A DNA stretch of 64,000 nt from Hymenoscyphus infarciens (GCA_001414345.1 LLCB01000207.1:1-64000); one strand, 5' to 3'. Numbered from the stretch's first letter, positions 1 through 10,891 are shown. Numbers and translations: made by a program. Notes: generated by a model not told the origin, from the letters alone.

Positions 1-1460
1 ACTAAAAGTATATAATCTTTATTCTATTATATATTAAAGATTTTTTAATCTATATATATAAAAAAGACTTTTAGTTTATTATATATTAAAGGCAGATAGC
101 TTTTAGTCTATTATCTACTAAAAGTAGCTAGCTTTTAGTCTATTATCTACTAAGAGTAGAGTAGATAGCTTTTAGTCTATTATCTACTAAAAGTAGATAG
201 CTTTTATTCTATTATCTACTAAAAGTAGCTAGCTTTTAGTCTATTATCTACTAAGAGTAGAGTAGATAGCTTTTAGTCTATTATCTACTAAAAGTAGATA
301 GCTTTTAGTCTATTATTTACTAAAAGTAGATAGCTTTTAGTCTACTATCTACTAAAAGTATATAAACTTTATTCTATTATATATTAAAGATTCTTTAATT
401 TATATATATAAAAAAGACTTTTAGTTTATTATATATTAAAAGTAAATAGCTTTTAGTCTATTATCTACTAAAAGTAGATAGCTTTTAGTTTATTATATAT
501 TAAAAGTAGATAGCTTTTACTCTATTATATATAAAAAGTAGATAGCTTTTAGTCTATTATCTACTAAAGGTAGATACCTTTTACTCTATTATATATAAAA
601 AGTAGATAGCTTTTACTCTATTATCTATAAAAAGTATATAATTCTTATTCTATTATATACTAAATATTTATTAAACCTATATATAAAAAAGACTTTTAAT
701 CTATTATCTACTAAAAGTATATAATCTTTATTACACTATATATTAAATATTTATTAATAAATATATATAAACAAGACTTTTAGTTTATTATATATTAAAA
801 GTATATAGCTTTTAGTCTATTATCTACGAAAAGTATATAATTCTTATTTTATTATATATTAAATATTTATTAAACCTATATATAAAAAAGACTTTTATTC
901 TATTATCTACTAAAAGCAGATAGCTTTTAGTCTATTATCTACTAAAAGCAGATAACTTTTAGTCTACTATATACTTAGTCTAATATCTACTAAAACTATA
1001 TAATCTTTATTCTATTATATATTAAATATTTAAAAAAGACTTTTAGTTTATTATATATTAAACGTAGATAGCTTTAAGTCTATTATCTACTAAAAGTAGA
1101 TAACTTTTAGTCTACTATATACTAAAAGTAGATAGCTTTTAGTCTAATATCTACTAAAACTATATAATCTTTATTCTATTATATATTAAATATTTAAAAA
1201 AGACTTTTAGTTTATTATATATTAAACGTAGATAGCTTTAAGTCTATTATCTACTAAAAGCAGATAACTTTTAGTCTACTATATACTAAAAGTAGATAGC
1301 CTTTAGTCTAATATCTACTAAAACTATATAATCTTTATTCTATTATATATTAAATATTTAAAAAAGACTTTTAGTTTATTATATATTAAAAGTAGATAGC
1401 TTTAAGTCTATTATCTACTAAAAGTAGATAGCCTTTAGTCTATTATATACTAAAAGTATT
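1..1460. repeat. AT-rich tandem minisatellite
   Basis: The stretch is built of dozens of imperfect copies of a roughly 32-34 bp unit. Its core alternates CTACTAAAAGTAG and TAGCTTTTAGTCTATTAT, so each unit contains a small palindrome. A higher-order repeat of about 165-175 bp is visible in the second half: the block beginning AGTCTAATATCTACTAAAAC recurs near 977, 1141 and 1315. No reading frame of note exists. The composition matches the other AT-rich blocks of the window, which suggests RIP, but here the tandem order is preserved. Confidence 0.85.
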
Positions 1461-1661
1461 ATATTTCTCGTCTATTATAAACTAGAACTATATTTATAGA
1501 TATATATTAAGCTAATTATTATAAACGACTTTTTTATTTTTCTAGTCACGTTTCTAGGCTACTTTCAATACCGTCAAAGGCCGACAATACACGTGATACC
1601 TACGCGCTGACAAAGCTTAAAAGGCGACGTGGTTATACCAACGTTAGACAAGTCATATGGC

Positions 1662-1706
1662 CCTTAGGAGGGCTGGTCATAACGTTATGACCTAGCCCTC
1701 CTAAGG
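1662..1706. repeat. 45 bp near-perfect palindrome
   Basis: The outer arms CCTTAGGAGGGCT and AGCCCTCCTAAGG are exact reverse complements. The centre GGTCATAACGTTATGACC is itself a perfect palindrome. A single extra T beside the right arm is the only break in symmetry. It lies about 200 bp inside the ordinary-composition DNA that follows the AT-rich repeat. Function is unknown; a transposon end or a cruciform-forming site are possibilities. Confidence 0.8.
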
Positions 1707-2066
1707 CTCGGGCTCGGTTAAATCGGCATGCCTGTGGTGGAACTGACGCACCTTCCCGCCAGGAACAATGAATTGTTTTTCCGATTCCGAAAAACTTGAA
1801 TTATATCAAATCTCTCGCGGCGCTTAGTCTGCGGAAGAACGGGAAAATCTACCGTAAGTGCGTTATATGTACCAAGACTCTATATCAGATCAGCTGTCAT
1901 GAAAAGTCAATTTGTTTGTGGAAAGGTACATTACCTTACAATGAAAGTTGAATGAGCTGTGGACCTCGGTGGCTATACAAGTGAGCTGAGTAAAAATGCA
2001 ATTGAACGTGATGGCAGGACCATTGCTTTATGATCGCGTGGACCAATAGTATGGCGAGGTCGGGTG

Positions 2067-2100
2067 GGCTAGGCTACTTTGGGCTATTTTGAGTTTAGCC
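2067..2100. promoter_or_regulatory. Cluster of GGCTA motifs upstream of the cellulase
   Basis: Four GGCTA-type hexamers fall within 34 bp: GGCTAG at 2067, GGCTAC at 2072, GGCTAT at 2082, and GGCTAA on the minus strand at 2095-2100. XlnR/Xyr1 regulators of fungal cellulase genes are known to bind GGCTAR-type sites. The cluster lies about 880 bp before the GH7 start, so a role in induction is plausible. This is inferred from motifs only. Confidence 0.4.
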
Positions 2101-2616
2101 GACTGTCTGAGGTTGATTTAAAGGAGGGCCATCAATCACCGTTCGGCATAAGGAGTAAGGTTTCCCCGCAACCGGTGACAAGGGAGAGCCTTGAATGTTT
2201 GCCGCTATATCATTTGTAAAGTTATCTCTCGAGCGATTCAACTTCCCCAGATTTCCCCAAAGCTTGGTGTCTGTTGGCGTTGCGTTTCCCCACAGAAGTA
2301 AAGGATTGTCCTTGTGTAGCGCCTATGCCATCTCCTCTCATAAGGGAGAAACACTGCCAGACTCAGATGACCTTTTGCTTTGAAGTTATCCCTGCATCTG
2401 TAAGGTACACGACAAGATGCTTGCTTCTTGCATCGCGCTCGCTTCCAAAAACAGCCTGTTTTTGACCTTTTTCGTATCAGCGTTTGGACGAGTGTACCTT
2501 GATTCATGAACAAAAGTGACTAAGAAGAAAATTCAGGGTGATGGCATACCAAGAATCTCAAAATGAAACGATACTGGTTGGCTGCAGGGCTGGGCTCGCT
2601 TCTGAGCTCGTCTGCA

Positions 2617-2645
2617 CCCCACCTTCTCCCCAGCGTTCGGGCTAG
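2617..2645. promoter_or_regulatory. CreA-like sites plus GGCTAG
   Basis: CCCCAC (2617-2622) and CCCCAG (2628-2633) are reverse complements of GTGGGG and CTGGGG. Both fit the CreA/Cre1 carbon-repressor consensus SYGGRG. A GGCTAG follows at 2640. Paired CreA sites next to a Xyr1-type site about 340 bp upstream of a cellulase would fit glucose repression; such short motifs also occur by chance. Confidence 0.35.
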
Positions 2646-2895
2646 TTTCCTCCGCATCCGATCTCCATAAAAATTGCAGTTTGTAGTTGCTCAAAGACGG
2701 CATACGAGATCAGAAATATGGGGTAGACATGAACGATGTGCCTCAATACAGTTAGATATCTGTGGGCACATGAGATTCCGGCTGCTTACACTCCGCCGGT
2801 TGTCTCCCCGCAATCCCATACAGTGATATCCAGTCATACTGGAGGTTGTAATTGTAGGGGGGGAAAGAAATTTGTTCTGTGGTAGTTATATCCCA

Positions 2896-2900
2896 TATAA
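2896..2900 (+). promoter_or_regulatory. TATA-like element of the GH7 gene
   Basis: TATAA within CCATATAAG lies 77 bp before the chosen ATG at 2977. A pyrimidine-rich leader (CTTTCTGTCTTCCCTTC and onward) follows it, the usual layout of a strongly expressed fungal gene. Confidence 0.45.
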
Positions 2901-2976
2901 GTTCAGAGTAGTTCCTCTTTCTGTCTTCCCTTCATCCACCTTCATCCACCAAGCTCAGCATCCCAAGTCTTTCACA

Positions 2977-4455
2977 ATGCTCACCTCCGCCCTCGCCTTT
3001 TCTGTCCTTCTTGTCTCTGTCCGCGCCCAGTTGGCCGGGACATTGAAGACAGAAACCCACCCTGCTCTCACTGTCAGCCAGTGTACCGCTAGCGGATGCT
3101 CAACCAAGGCACAATCCATTACCATCGACGCGAACTGGAGATGGCTTCACAACAAGGAGGGATATACCAACTGCTACACTGGTAACACCTGGAACACCAC
3201 TGTTTGCCCTGATGGCAAGACTTGCGCATCAAACTGTATGCTGGAGGGTGCTGACTACTCTGCCACCTATGGTATCACCACATCCGGAAATTCTCTGAAA
3301 CTCAACTTTGTCACCAAGGGCGACAATACCAACGTTGGTTCCCGAACATATCTCATGGCAAGCGACACAAAGTACCAAATGTTGAAGCTCATGAACCAAG
3401 AATTCACATTCGATGTGGACGTGTCGAACCTTCCTTGCGGTTTGAACGGTGCCCTTTACTTCTCTGAAATGGCAGAAGACGGTGGTTTATCCACGTACTC
3501 CACAAACAAGGCCGGTGCCAAGTTCGGAACTGGATATTGTGATGCTCAATGCCCTCAAGATGTGAAGTTCATCAACGGAGAGGCAAGTCCCATGCTAAGA
3601 AATCAAGGGGAACTGTGGCTAACATCAGTAAAGGCAAATTCTGTAGGGTGGACTCCAGCCACCAATGACCCCAACGCTGGAGGTGGACAGTATGGAACTT
3701 GCTGTAACGAGATGGATATCTGGGAAGGTAACTCCATCTCAACAGCATACACACCGTAAGGACCCCCGTTCCATACAAAACTGCCCGGACTAACAATATG
3801 TAGTCATCCTTGTTCCGTCAAGGGACAGACCCGATGCCAAGGAGAAGACTGTGGTATTGGTGCCCGATACTCGTCCCTCTGTGATGCTGATGGATGTGAT
3901 TTCAACTCTTTCCGTATGGGTAACACCGGATTCTACGGTCCTGGTGGAACTCTCGACACCAAAAAGCCAATGACGGTGGTCACTCAATTCATCTCCACCG
4001 ACGGAACTGCCAACGGCGACTTGAAGGAGATCAAACGATTCTACGTCCAGGGCGGAAAGACAATTTCCAACTCGGACTCCACCATTGCTGGTGCTTCCGG
4101 CAACTCCTTGACTGACGACTTCTGCGCCAACCAAAAGACTGCGTTCGGAGACCAAAACATCTTCAAGGCCCGAGGAGGATTGAAGGTTATAGGTGATGCC
4201 ATCAAAAGCGGTATGGTTCTTGTGATGTCCATCTGGGATGACCACACCGCCAACATGCTCTGGCTCGATGCCCCTTACCCACCAGAGAAAGACGCAAGCG
4301 CACCAGGTGTTTCCCGAGGAACATGCTCGCGCGACTCTGGTAAGCCAGAGGATGTTGAGAAGAACAGCCCAGGCGCCTCCGTCACCTACTCCAACATCAA
4401 ATGGGGTCCAATCGGCTCCACCTTCAAGGCTCCTGCCATCAAGGGACGCGCATAA
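2977..4455 (+). CDS. GH7 cellobiohydrolase (reducing-end exoglucanase), secreted, no CBM1
   Basis: This enzyme cleaves crystalline cellulose from reducing chain ends outside the cell. Exons are 2977-3582, 3634-3755 and 3804-4455, giving 459 residues. The start is the ATG after CACA; it opens a signal peptide of about 17 residues (hydrophobic run, then VRA|Q). The GH7 signature EMDIWE lies at residues 228-233, with E228 as nucleophile, D230 and acid/base E233. [12 protein letters not shown] and [13 protein letters not shown] near the end are typical of the cellobiohydrolase rather than the endoglucanase branch. The protein stops after the catalytic domain, with no linker or cellulose-binding module. 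Intron 1 (3583-3633) starts GC, is 51 bp long and has no in-frame stop, so an automatic call would retain it as 17 extra residues; family comparison (INGE followed by A/N..GWTP) argues for removal. Intron 2 is GT-AG, 48 bp, with CTAAC. Confidence 0.93.
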
Positions 4456-5157
4456 GGAATGATCCAATTCGACCCTCGGTGGGCAGGAGAAGCTCCGCTG
4501 CGGAAGAGTTGTCCTCAATAGATGGCTAGATCTTATAGTTCTTTTGTAGATACGCAGCTTGTCTGTACATAGATTGATTAGTGCATTTTATTCTTCTTTG
4601 TATCTAGTTTTGGGGAAGAGAATATTTAGGGGGTGGAAATGTTATCGAGGAAAAGTACATACCTTTTGAAAATAAATGGCAATTGACAACTCGAACAATG
4701 CTTTCAAGCTTCGCCAATTTCTAGTAACAATGATCTTCAAATGAAATCGGATTTTGGCGATTGATCCAGAGTTGTAAATGTTGGCCGCTCTTCTTCCGTT
4801 GATTGACACTTTCTGGAGTTTGTGAAGTCCCAGCCTTGTGGTCTTGTTCCTACACTCTGTTTTCAAAAGCTCCGCGTTTCAATTCTTAGAGAGCCAACGC
4901 GTGTGGGTTTGAAGAGCATCTCGTTTGGATTTGGATTTTGGTGAAGACGAATTTAATTGCAGAAGAGAGAAACAGAGGAGTCCTAGTACTAGACAGACGC
5001 GTGATGGTTGAGGTGTGAGGAACGGCGAAGAGAGACCTTGGGGAGTAGGCTGGGTTCCCCGCTAAAGCCGCACCCCCGCAAATCATGACGGCACGGGCTC
5101 TGGAAAAATAAAAATAGACTCCCTCAGCAACCTGAGATACCACCCTCAATCCACACA
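4456..5157. other. Intergenic region, GH7 3' end to Bud22 5' end
   Basis: No credible gene is seen. The first 150 bp after the GH7 stop are T-rich (GTACATAGATTGATTAGTGC and similar) and fit a 3' UTR. The last 60 bp before 5158 should hold the Bud22-like gene's leader. Confidence 0.6.
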
Positions 5158-6582
5158 ATGCCGAAACGAAAACGCGCTGCCGCTCCCGCGGATCCCATCG
5201 AACGAAAAAGAGAAGAAATTCGAGAACATCTACTCCAAGGCCAAAAACTCCTCCAACGAGCCCTCAAGACCCCGAAAGGCTTTGCGCGACAGAAGCTCGG
5301 AAAACGACTGCAAAATGCGAAAGCCAAGGGTGTTGAAGGACTGGAGGATAGAAAGAGGATCAACAGGGAAATCGAGGCATTGAAGGGGCTGGACATTGAG
5401 AAGATGGCCGAAAATTATTTGTGCAGAACCATTTGCAAGGTGAAGAGGATGGCGGAGAGCGAGACTCTGCCAGAGGAAATCAAAGAGAAGGCGGCGAAGA
5501 AAGAGGGAGAGGGCGAAGGATTGGCAGAGGAGATGATAACGGCTAGGAATAATGTCACGAGTGGGATGTTAAAAACACCAAGTGTGCAGGTTGTGTTGGG
5601 GGAGGTTATGAGGGGATTGTATATGGTTATGGGGATCCTGATGCCAGAAAAACAGGCTAAGGGCAAAGGCAAGGGAGCTACGGTTCCTATAAAACCTACA
5701 AACGTTGACCCCCAATCGGATCGAAATATTACCAGGGAAATGAAGGCGGTCGAAAGCGAACAAGATGACTCCAATTCCATTTCAGATTCGGGCTCATGGG
5801 GAGGTATCGACAGCGCGGGTGAAGAGGACCCACAACCACCCAAACGCAGAAAAACAATTGAGGGTGAACAAGAATCAGACTTCGATTCGGACTCTTTATC
5901 CAAATACGACGGGCTCTTGGGGTCGTCGGATTCGGAATTTGACTTGGAGCTGGAGACAGAATCTTCGTTCGAACGCGCTAAAATTTCAGAAGGACGACCC
6001 CTAGAGCTGTCCCTGTCATCTTCCCCGCCACCACAAGCTGATCGTAATTCAAAACCGAAATCTGCCTCGAAAGCGAAGCCTCCCCCTACAAAAAAAACTA
6101 CATTTCTTCCAACATTGTTTGGTGGCTACTTCTCGGGTTCTGAGTCAGACGGCTCTGATATTGAAGACCTCGAGGTTGTGGCACCTGTAGTCAAGAAGAA
6201 TAGACCTGGTCAGATGGCACGAAGGGCGATAGCGGAAAAGAAATTTGGCACAGGAGCAAATCACATCAAACTTGGACTCGGCTCAGTCGCTGAAGTTACT
6301 GGTAGGGATCAAGGCTGGGATTCAAAGAAGGGTGCTCAAGGAAATGACTCTGGGCGAGGAAGAGGCCGCGGACGAGGTGGAAGAGATTTTGGTGGTTTTG
6401 GTGGTTCTGGGCGTATATCTGGAGCTACAGGCGAAAACGCTGGGCCGCTTGGAGATGGGACAAGAGGGTTGGGCAAAAAGGATGATGCTGGTGTATTGCA
6501 TGCCAGTTGGCAAGCAGCTAAGAAGGCGAAGGACTTGCAAAAGACGGCTAAGTTTGAGGGCAAGAAAGTCACATTTGACTGA
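5158..6582 (+). CDS. Bud22-family nucleolar ribosome-biogenesis protein
   Basis: An intronless gene of 474 residues. Bud22/SRFBP1 proteins act in the nucleolus in small-subunit rRNA processing. The N-terminal 190 residues are basic and helical (KRKRAAAP start, then KLLQRALKTPKGFARQKLGKR and a long charged helix), fitting the conserved Bud22 N-terminal region. The middle is acidic and Ser/Asp-rich (SDSDSL and GSDSEF runs). Next comes a GRGRGRGG stretch near residue 400. The C-terminus is the best marker: LHASWQAAKKAKDLQK, then FEGKKVTFD, the usual ending of this family. The start ATG follows CACA and is the first in frame. A six-residue GEGEGL acidic patch interrupts the helical region. Overall the family call is fairly safe; the symbol is withheld because orthology was not tested. 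Confidence 0.8.
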   Translation: MPKRKRAAAPADPIERKREEIREHLLQGQKLLQRALKTPKGFARQKLGKRLQNAKAKGVEGLEDRKRINREIEALKGLDIEKMAENYLCRTICKVKRMAESETLPEEIKEKAAKKEGEGEGLAEEMITARNNVTSGMLKTPSVQVVLGEVMRGLYMVMGILMPEKQAKGKGKGATVPIKPTNVDPQSDRNITREMKAVESEQDDSNSISDSGSWGGIDSAGEEDPQPPKRRKTIEGEQESDFDSDSLSKYDGLLGSSDSEFDLELETESSFERAKISEGRPLELSLSSSPPPQADRNSKPKSASKAKPPPTKKTTFLPTLFGGYFSGSESDGSDIEDLEVVAPVVKKNRPGQMARRAIAEKKFGTGANHIKLGLGSVAEVTGRDQGWDSKKGAQGNDSGRGRGRGRGGRDFGGFGGSGRISGATGENAGPLGDGTRGLGKKDDAGVLHASWQAAKKAKDLQKTAKFEGKKVTFD

Positions 6583-7156
6583 GACCTCTTTTCTAAGAGA
6601 AAAACGAGAAATCAAGATACCCACATGCTTATTCGCTCAGCAGGATTGCAATACAACATTGTCCTACTACCAACAGAACGTTATTGAAAAGATTTGTCTA
6701 GGAATTTGAGGGAGAAAATGCCGAAATGTGAACAGTCCTACATATAGAAGGGGCTTTGGTCATTATCTGACCCAACAAAGATCCTCGCAACCTCCTTTTT
6801 GGTCCTTTTACTCCCAAGGAGCTGAATCTCTAGAGTCGCCAGTATAGTAAGTCTGCACTGCGTACTCGCACCAATAACCAACACCTCGATGTGGTTTTAA
6901 ATAACTTTCTTCTTCTAGTGGTATAGGAGCAATGGCTTTTACTGTTCATTCTGCCAGGCTCACAAAACCGGATGCCCAACAATCCTCAATCCCTTCAGTG
7001 GAAACCATTCCCCTATTACATAGACCATCGAACCCGATCCAATCATATATCCAAGCCATAATCACCTCAAGGATCTCACCATGGACTTTTGAATCCTCCC
7101 AACCCAACACCACCTGCGTTGAAACACTTTCTTCTCTGCAGCTCGGCATACGAAGT
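6583..7156. other. Intergenic between two convergent genes
   Basis: The Bud22-like gene and the small secreted protein gene converge here, so this stretch should hold both 3' UTRs. No conserved reading frame is seen; the plus-strand frame at 6932-7309 is antisense to the secreted protein gene. Confidence 0.55.
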
Positions 7157-7525
7157 TCAATAGCTGGCACAGGGTGGTGGAAATATTGCTTTAAGCGCGG
7201 CATTTATCGATGGAGAATGGCAACCAGGGCATCGACAGTACTATTTTATTGCATTAGCACAACTTTTTCTCGGGTTTCTTATCCTTTCTTTAAAATTTAC
7301 CTTGGCTGATCCGGTCGCGTTACTCGCACTGCCCGCATATTCCACACATCCTATCAATGTCTTCTTCGCTGCTGCATCTGTTTGTGCGTTTACGGCGTTT
7401 TGCGAAATACAGAGACTGGAATTTATGACATCCAGGCATGCGTAGTCTGTCGTTGGGCATTCGTTCTCGGCATTCACACCCATGAGTGCGAAGCAGAGGA
7501 CGAGTTGGCTGGTTGCTAGACGCAT
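7157..7525 (-). CDS. Small secreted 8-cysteine protein
   Basis: Two exons, 7525-7301 and 7240-7157, encode 102 residues. The 60 bp intron is convincing: donor AAG|GTAAAT, branch GTGCTAATGC, acceptor AATAG. Without splicing the frame runs into a basic tail and stops at 7241. Residues 1-19 form a signal peptide (LVLCFALMGVNA). The mature part has eight cysteines at 23, 30, 39, 60, 77, 79, 82 and 99; the last four all come from exon 2 (YCRCPGCHSPS, then FPPPC). Eight cysteines suggest four disulfides. The spacing is not clearly that of CFEM or hydrophobin proteins. Probable extracellular protein; a role as effector or surface protein is speculation. It is convergent with the Bud22-like gene and divergent from the DUF1996 gene. 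Confidence 0.75.
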
Positions 7526-8506
7526 TGTTGAAAGCTGTTGAATCTGGCTTTTTCGACTATCGCGAGAAATATTTTCAGGGGACTCTTTAAGTTATATATT
7601 CCTCCTTTTCAGCATCGTTCATTTCAGGCATCAGCGCGGCAAACTATCGTTTACCAATATGAGAATTCTCTGGACGGCTAACATACTGTATATTCCTATT
7701 GGTTTTATGTTGTCAAACCCTACTTGGCGAGTGCCCCCCCCCTCAAGCCCCGCACCGGATAGCTGTTGGTTCAATATTATTGTTTACTCGGGCATGTGGA
7801 TATTTGACCCGGATTTAATCATTGTTGTTCCCTCCTGGGGCAAGGGAATAGCCAACAGGATCACTTCAATTCTTCAACAAATTCTCTTTATTCCGCTTAA
7901 TATTCATTATAATCATTTCTATCGTTGACAGCTGCGTCGACTCACGATGTTATTGTGGTCTTCAATTTATTTTTTGAGCGGACAAACTCAATAAAAATCA
8001 ATACCATAAATGGACCATGCGACAAGCTTATTATAGACTCGGCAGTTGGGAAGTCCCTCATGATAAGACCGAGTCAAGGTCTGAAGTACCTTGGTCCTCT
8101 CGAATACAATTTACCACCATATTACGAGCATTTTACCCTTATGAATACATATTAACCCAGGGTCAAGTTTTTCTAACGTTCTTACCACATCCGGACCGTG
8201 CCGGACAGAAACGACCACGACAGACTGCACTTGATATTAGCTGCCGACACTTCCACTTCCAAGAATAAGATCACTATGGCTCTGGGGTTGCACCGATGAA
8301 AGGTAATATGAACTATTATCTCTAACCCTCTCGGCACTTCAGCCTTCGTGTGTTCTATTCGGAAAAACGTGCATGGAGGATTGAGCCCAACATTTCCCAG
8401 TAAGACTTATTGAAAAAGACCCGCACGAGATTCTTCCTAAAGTCTCTTTTACTTCCCTTGGTGTGTCTTGTTGTCGCTTTACAGTTATTCAACTCCGACT
8501 CGCACG
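7526..8506. other. Divergent intergenic region
   Basis: This is a shared promoter region for the small secreted protein (minus) and the DUF1996 gene (plus). An interrupted C run occurs at 7736-7746. Short frames here have no protein-like features. Confidence 0.5.
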
Positions 8507-9792
8507 ATGCAGTGGAATACACTTCTCATCCTCGCCCTCACCGGCGCGAGTGACGCCCTCATCCGCTTCCAATGTTCCCAACTAGTAACCCAGCGCCTCG
8601 ATCCCCTCGTCAGTCCAGGTCTAGTTCCCTCATCTCACGTCCATCAAATTGTCGGCGGTGTATGTACTCCCCATCTCCTTTAGGTCAAATTTACTTCCCA
8701 ACTGACAACGACAGAACTCCTTCAACGCAACCATGGACCCTAAAAAAGACATGCCCGGCGAATCTACATGTACCACGTGTGAATTTGCCTCCGATTTCTC
8801 CAATTACTGGACCGCGGTACTCTATTTCCGCGCTAAGAACGGGACGTACAAACGGGTTCCTCAACTGGCGAATGCGGGTTTTGAGGGGGCGGCTGGGGGT
8901 GGGATGACCGTTTATTATATGCAGGATCCGCTTTATGATACGGCGCAGAAGGATAAGGTCCAGGCTTTTAAACCTGTAAGTACACCGTAAAGCAAATTGT
9001 GGGGGTTGAGAGAGTTGGGACTGGGTTTGAGAGTGTACTGATGAAACTAGGGATTTCGAATGTTTATTGGAGATATTATGGCAAGAAGTCTGGATCAGGC
9101 GGCACGGTTTAGACAACTTACTTATACTTGTCTTGATGCTTTTGGTACTCGTGGACCGGAAACGCTTGCTTTCCCCAATAGGGTTTGTAAGGAGGGGATT
9201 ATGTCCTCGCTTCGCTTTCCTAATTGTTGGGATGGTGTGAACCTTGATAGTCCAGACCAGTATGCTCCCCCTCTAACTCTCCCTTGCCCCTTTCTTCCTT
9301 TCTCAAGTACTAACACCACCAAAGCATGGCACACATGTCCTACCCCGAGTCCGGCACATTCGAATCAGGCGGTCCTTGCCCCGCGTCTCACCCTATTCGG
9401 ACTTCCCAAGTGATGTTCGAAGTCATCTGGCAAACCACACAATTCAACAATAAGGAAGACTGGCCTGAGGATGGAATTACACCTTTCGTGTGGAGCTTTG
9501 GCGATGGAACGGGGTATGCTAATCATGCCGATTATGTGTTTGGATGGAAGGATGATAGTTTGCAGAGGATTTTGGATACGCCTTGTTATGTTAATTGTAC
9601 TGCGGTCGCGAAGATGCAGACTATTGCGGATATGAATAAGTGTTCGCAGCCGAAGGTTGTGGATGAGGATATTGACTCTTGTAAGTCTAGTCCCTTGAGA
9701 GATGGTTGGGGATATTCGCTAATTTGTGAAATTTAGGGCTTCCGGCTCTTCCTGGTGGATATCAGGTTGATCATGGTCATGGGTCTTCTTAG
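8507..9792 (+). CDS. Secreted DUF1996 domain protein
   Basis: Five exons: 8507-8659, 8715-8975, 9051-9259, 9325-9680 and 9737-9792, totalling 344 residues. The introns (55, 75, 65 and 56 bp) all have GT-AG ends; intron 3 has the branch site TACTAAC. The first 17 residues form a signal peptide. The DUF1996 marks are in order: FQCSQLVTQRLDPLVSPG, then SSHVHQIVGG with NSFNATM, the CTTCEF motif, the N-Y-W-T-A run leading to LYF, FPNCWDG with N-L-D-S-P-D, and HMSYP before GGPCPASHP. The C-terminus ends WLPALPGGYQVDHGHG. DUF1996 proteins are widespread secreted or wall-associated fungal proteins of unknown activity. Several conserved Cys, Trp and His residues are all present, so the gene appears intact. 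The start is fixed by the signal peptide. Confidence 0.9.
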
Positions 9793-10201
9793 ATTTGAAT
9801 ACTAGTACAGGTGGAGACCAAGTTATTTGCGCTTGGAGTATATGTTTACGTATATGAATTTGTTCCAATCTTATCAATGAATGAATGCCCTTTGGTAATG
9901 TCTATTATGCTTGGTTTCCAAATTCCACAGTAGGGGCCTGTAGTGCAAATTCCCTTCGTGAAAGTGAAAGTGAAAACACCAGTCATTCAGGTCAACAGGA
10001 ACTCAGTGAAGCATTTTTTTTGAGGCCTGACAATCAGCCTCAGCTGCCGTAGAGCACCGGAGAGAAGTACTTAAGAGCAGGGGCTCTCCTCTCCTTCTAG
10101 CCATAGACATTATCTGAAACACTCCAGCAACACTACTCCAGACCTCTGAACTTCATCGCGCAATCATACACCACACCAAACTTTCAAAATAATATCGCAA
10201 A
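9793..10201. other. Intergenic region before the F-box-like island
   Basis: No gene seen. A TACTTAAGAGC run near 10068 and a CA-rich leader at about 10140-10200 look like the old promoter and 5' UTR of the broken copy that follows. Confidence 0.45.
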
Positions 10202-10891
10202 ATGGAGCCTCCCATGAAATTTTGCCAGCATCAGAAAATTCAAGTCCCAGTGCTCCTGGACACACTGGTATTAAGGCACAACCTAGCAAAGAGACCACCA
10301 AGAACACCAAGCATAAAAGTCTTAAAGAAGCAACTGTTCAAGAAGCTATAGATTTCAACAAGGCATCAAAAGAAGTCACCATGGTAAATATAAACACTCT
10401 CTCATCAAACTCTACTCTAGCCTAGGCACAGGTCCCCCATGATAGTCACCGGCTCCACCTCATCAACCCCACTCAGCCCAAACGCAAAATCATCCTTAAC
10501 GACCTTCCTAACGAAGTATTATTAACTATCATCAAAAAATTAAGCCTAATCTACGTAGCTTGCCTAGGCAAAAAAATTCTACGAAAGCCACTAGGATGCT
10601 TACGGCAAACTCAGTCTTATAAACGATCCCGAGGACTCCTAATCCTAGAATCTCTTCCAAAGAGCACGACTTTGGAAATTAATCAACTCTTAGATGGAGG
10701 AACGAGGCTACCGGTATATGTTCTTAGATGATATATTGGGAGGTACTCTTACTGGATTTTATGGGCGAAACAGCTGGTTATACTGCAATGACGGACTCTT
10801 CAAATATGCTCCTGAAGAACCACGACGAGATCTTGTAAGAGAATTCGCTTTGCGTACTAGATTAAGCTCTCTTTCTGGAATAGGATTGTGA
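10202..10891 (+). pseudogene. F-box-like family copy A, frameshifted
   Basis: This is a decayed member of the family whose intact members lie at 11645 and 15995. The only nearby ATG (10202) reads into a stop after 50 codons. The family-like frame (SPSAPGHTGIKAQPSKETTK) starts without an ATG, in another frame. An intron can still be seen (GTAAAT at 10384, acceptor CACAG near 10434), at the same place as in copies B and D. The F-box part reads ILNDLPNEVLLTIIKKL and then VACLGKK, where intact copies have CLSLTAKKFYRIH. The frame then shifts again to MEERGYRYM (10694), matching LLNTWMEERG of the intact copies. At least two frameshifts make it a pseudogene. Confidence 0.75.

Noticed and set aside
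1..1460. CRISPR-like or telomeric array
   Set aside because: Units are contiguous with no unique spacers, and no TTAGGG-type telomere repeat is present.
3790..4518. 242-codon minus-strand frame over the cellulase
   Set aside because: Antisense shadow of GH7 exon 3; no recognisable protein features.
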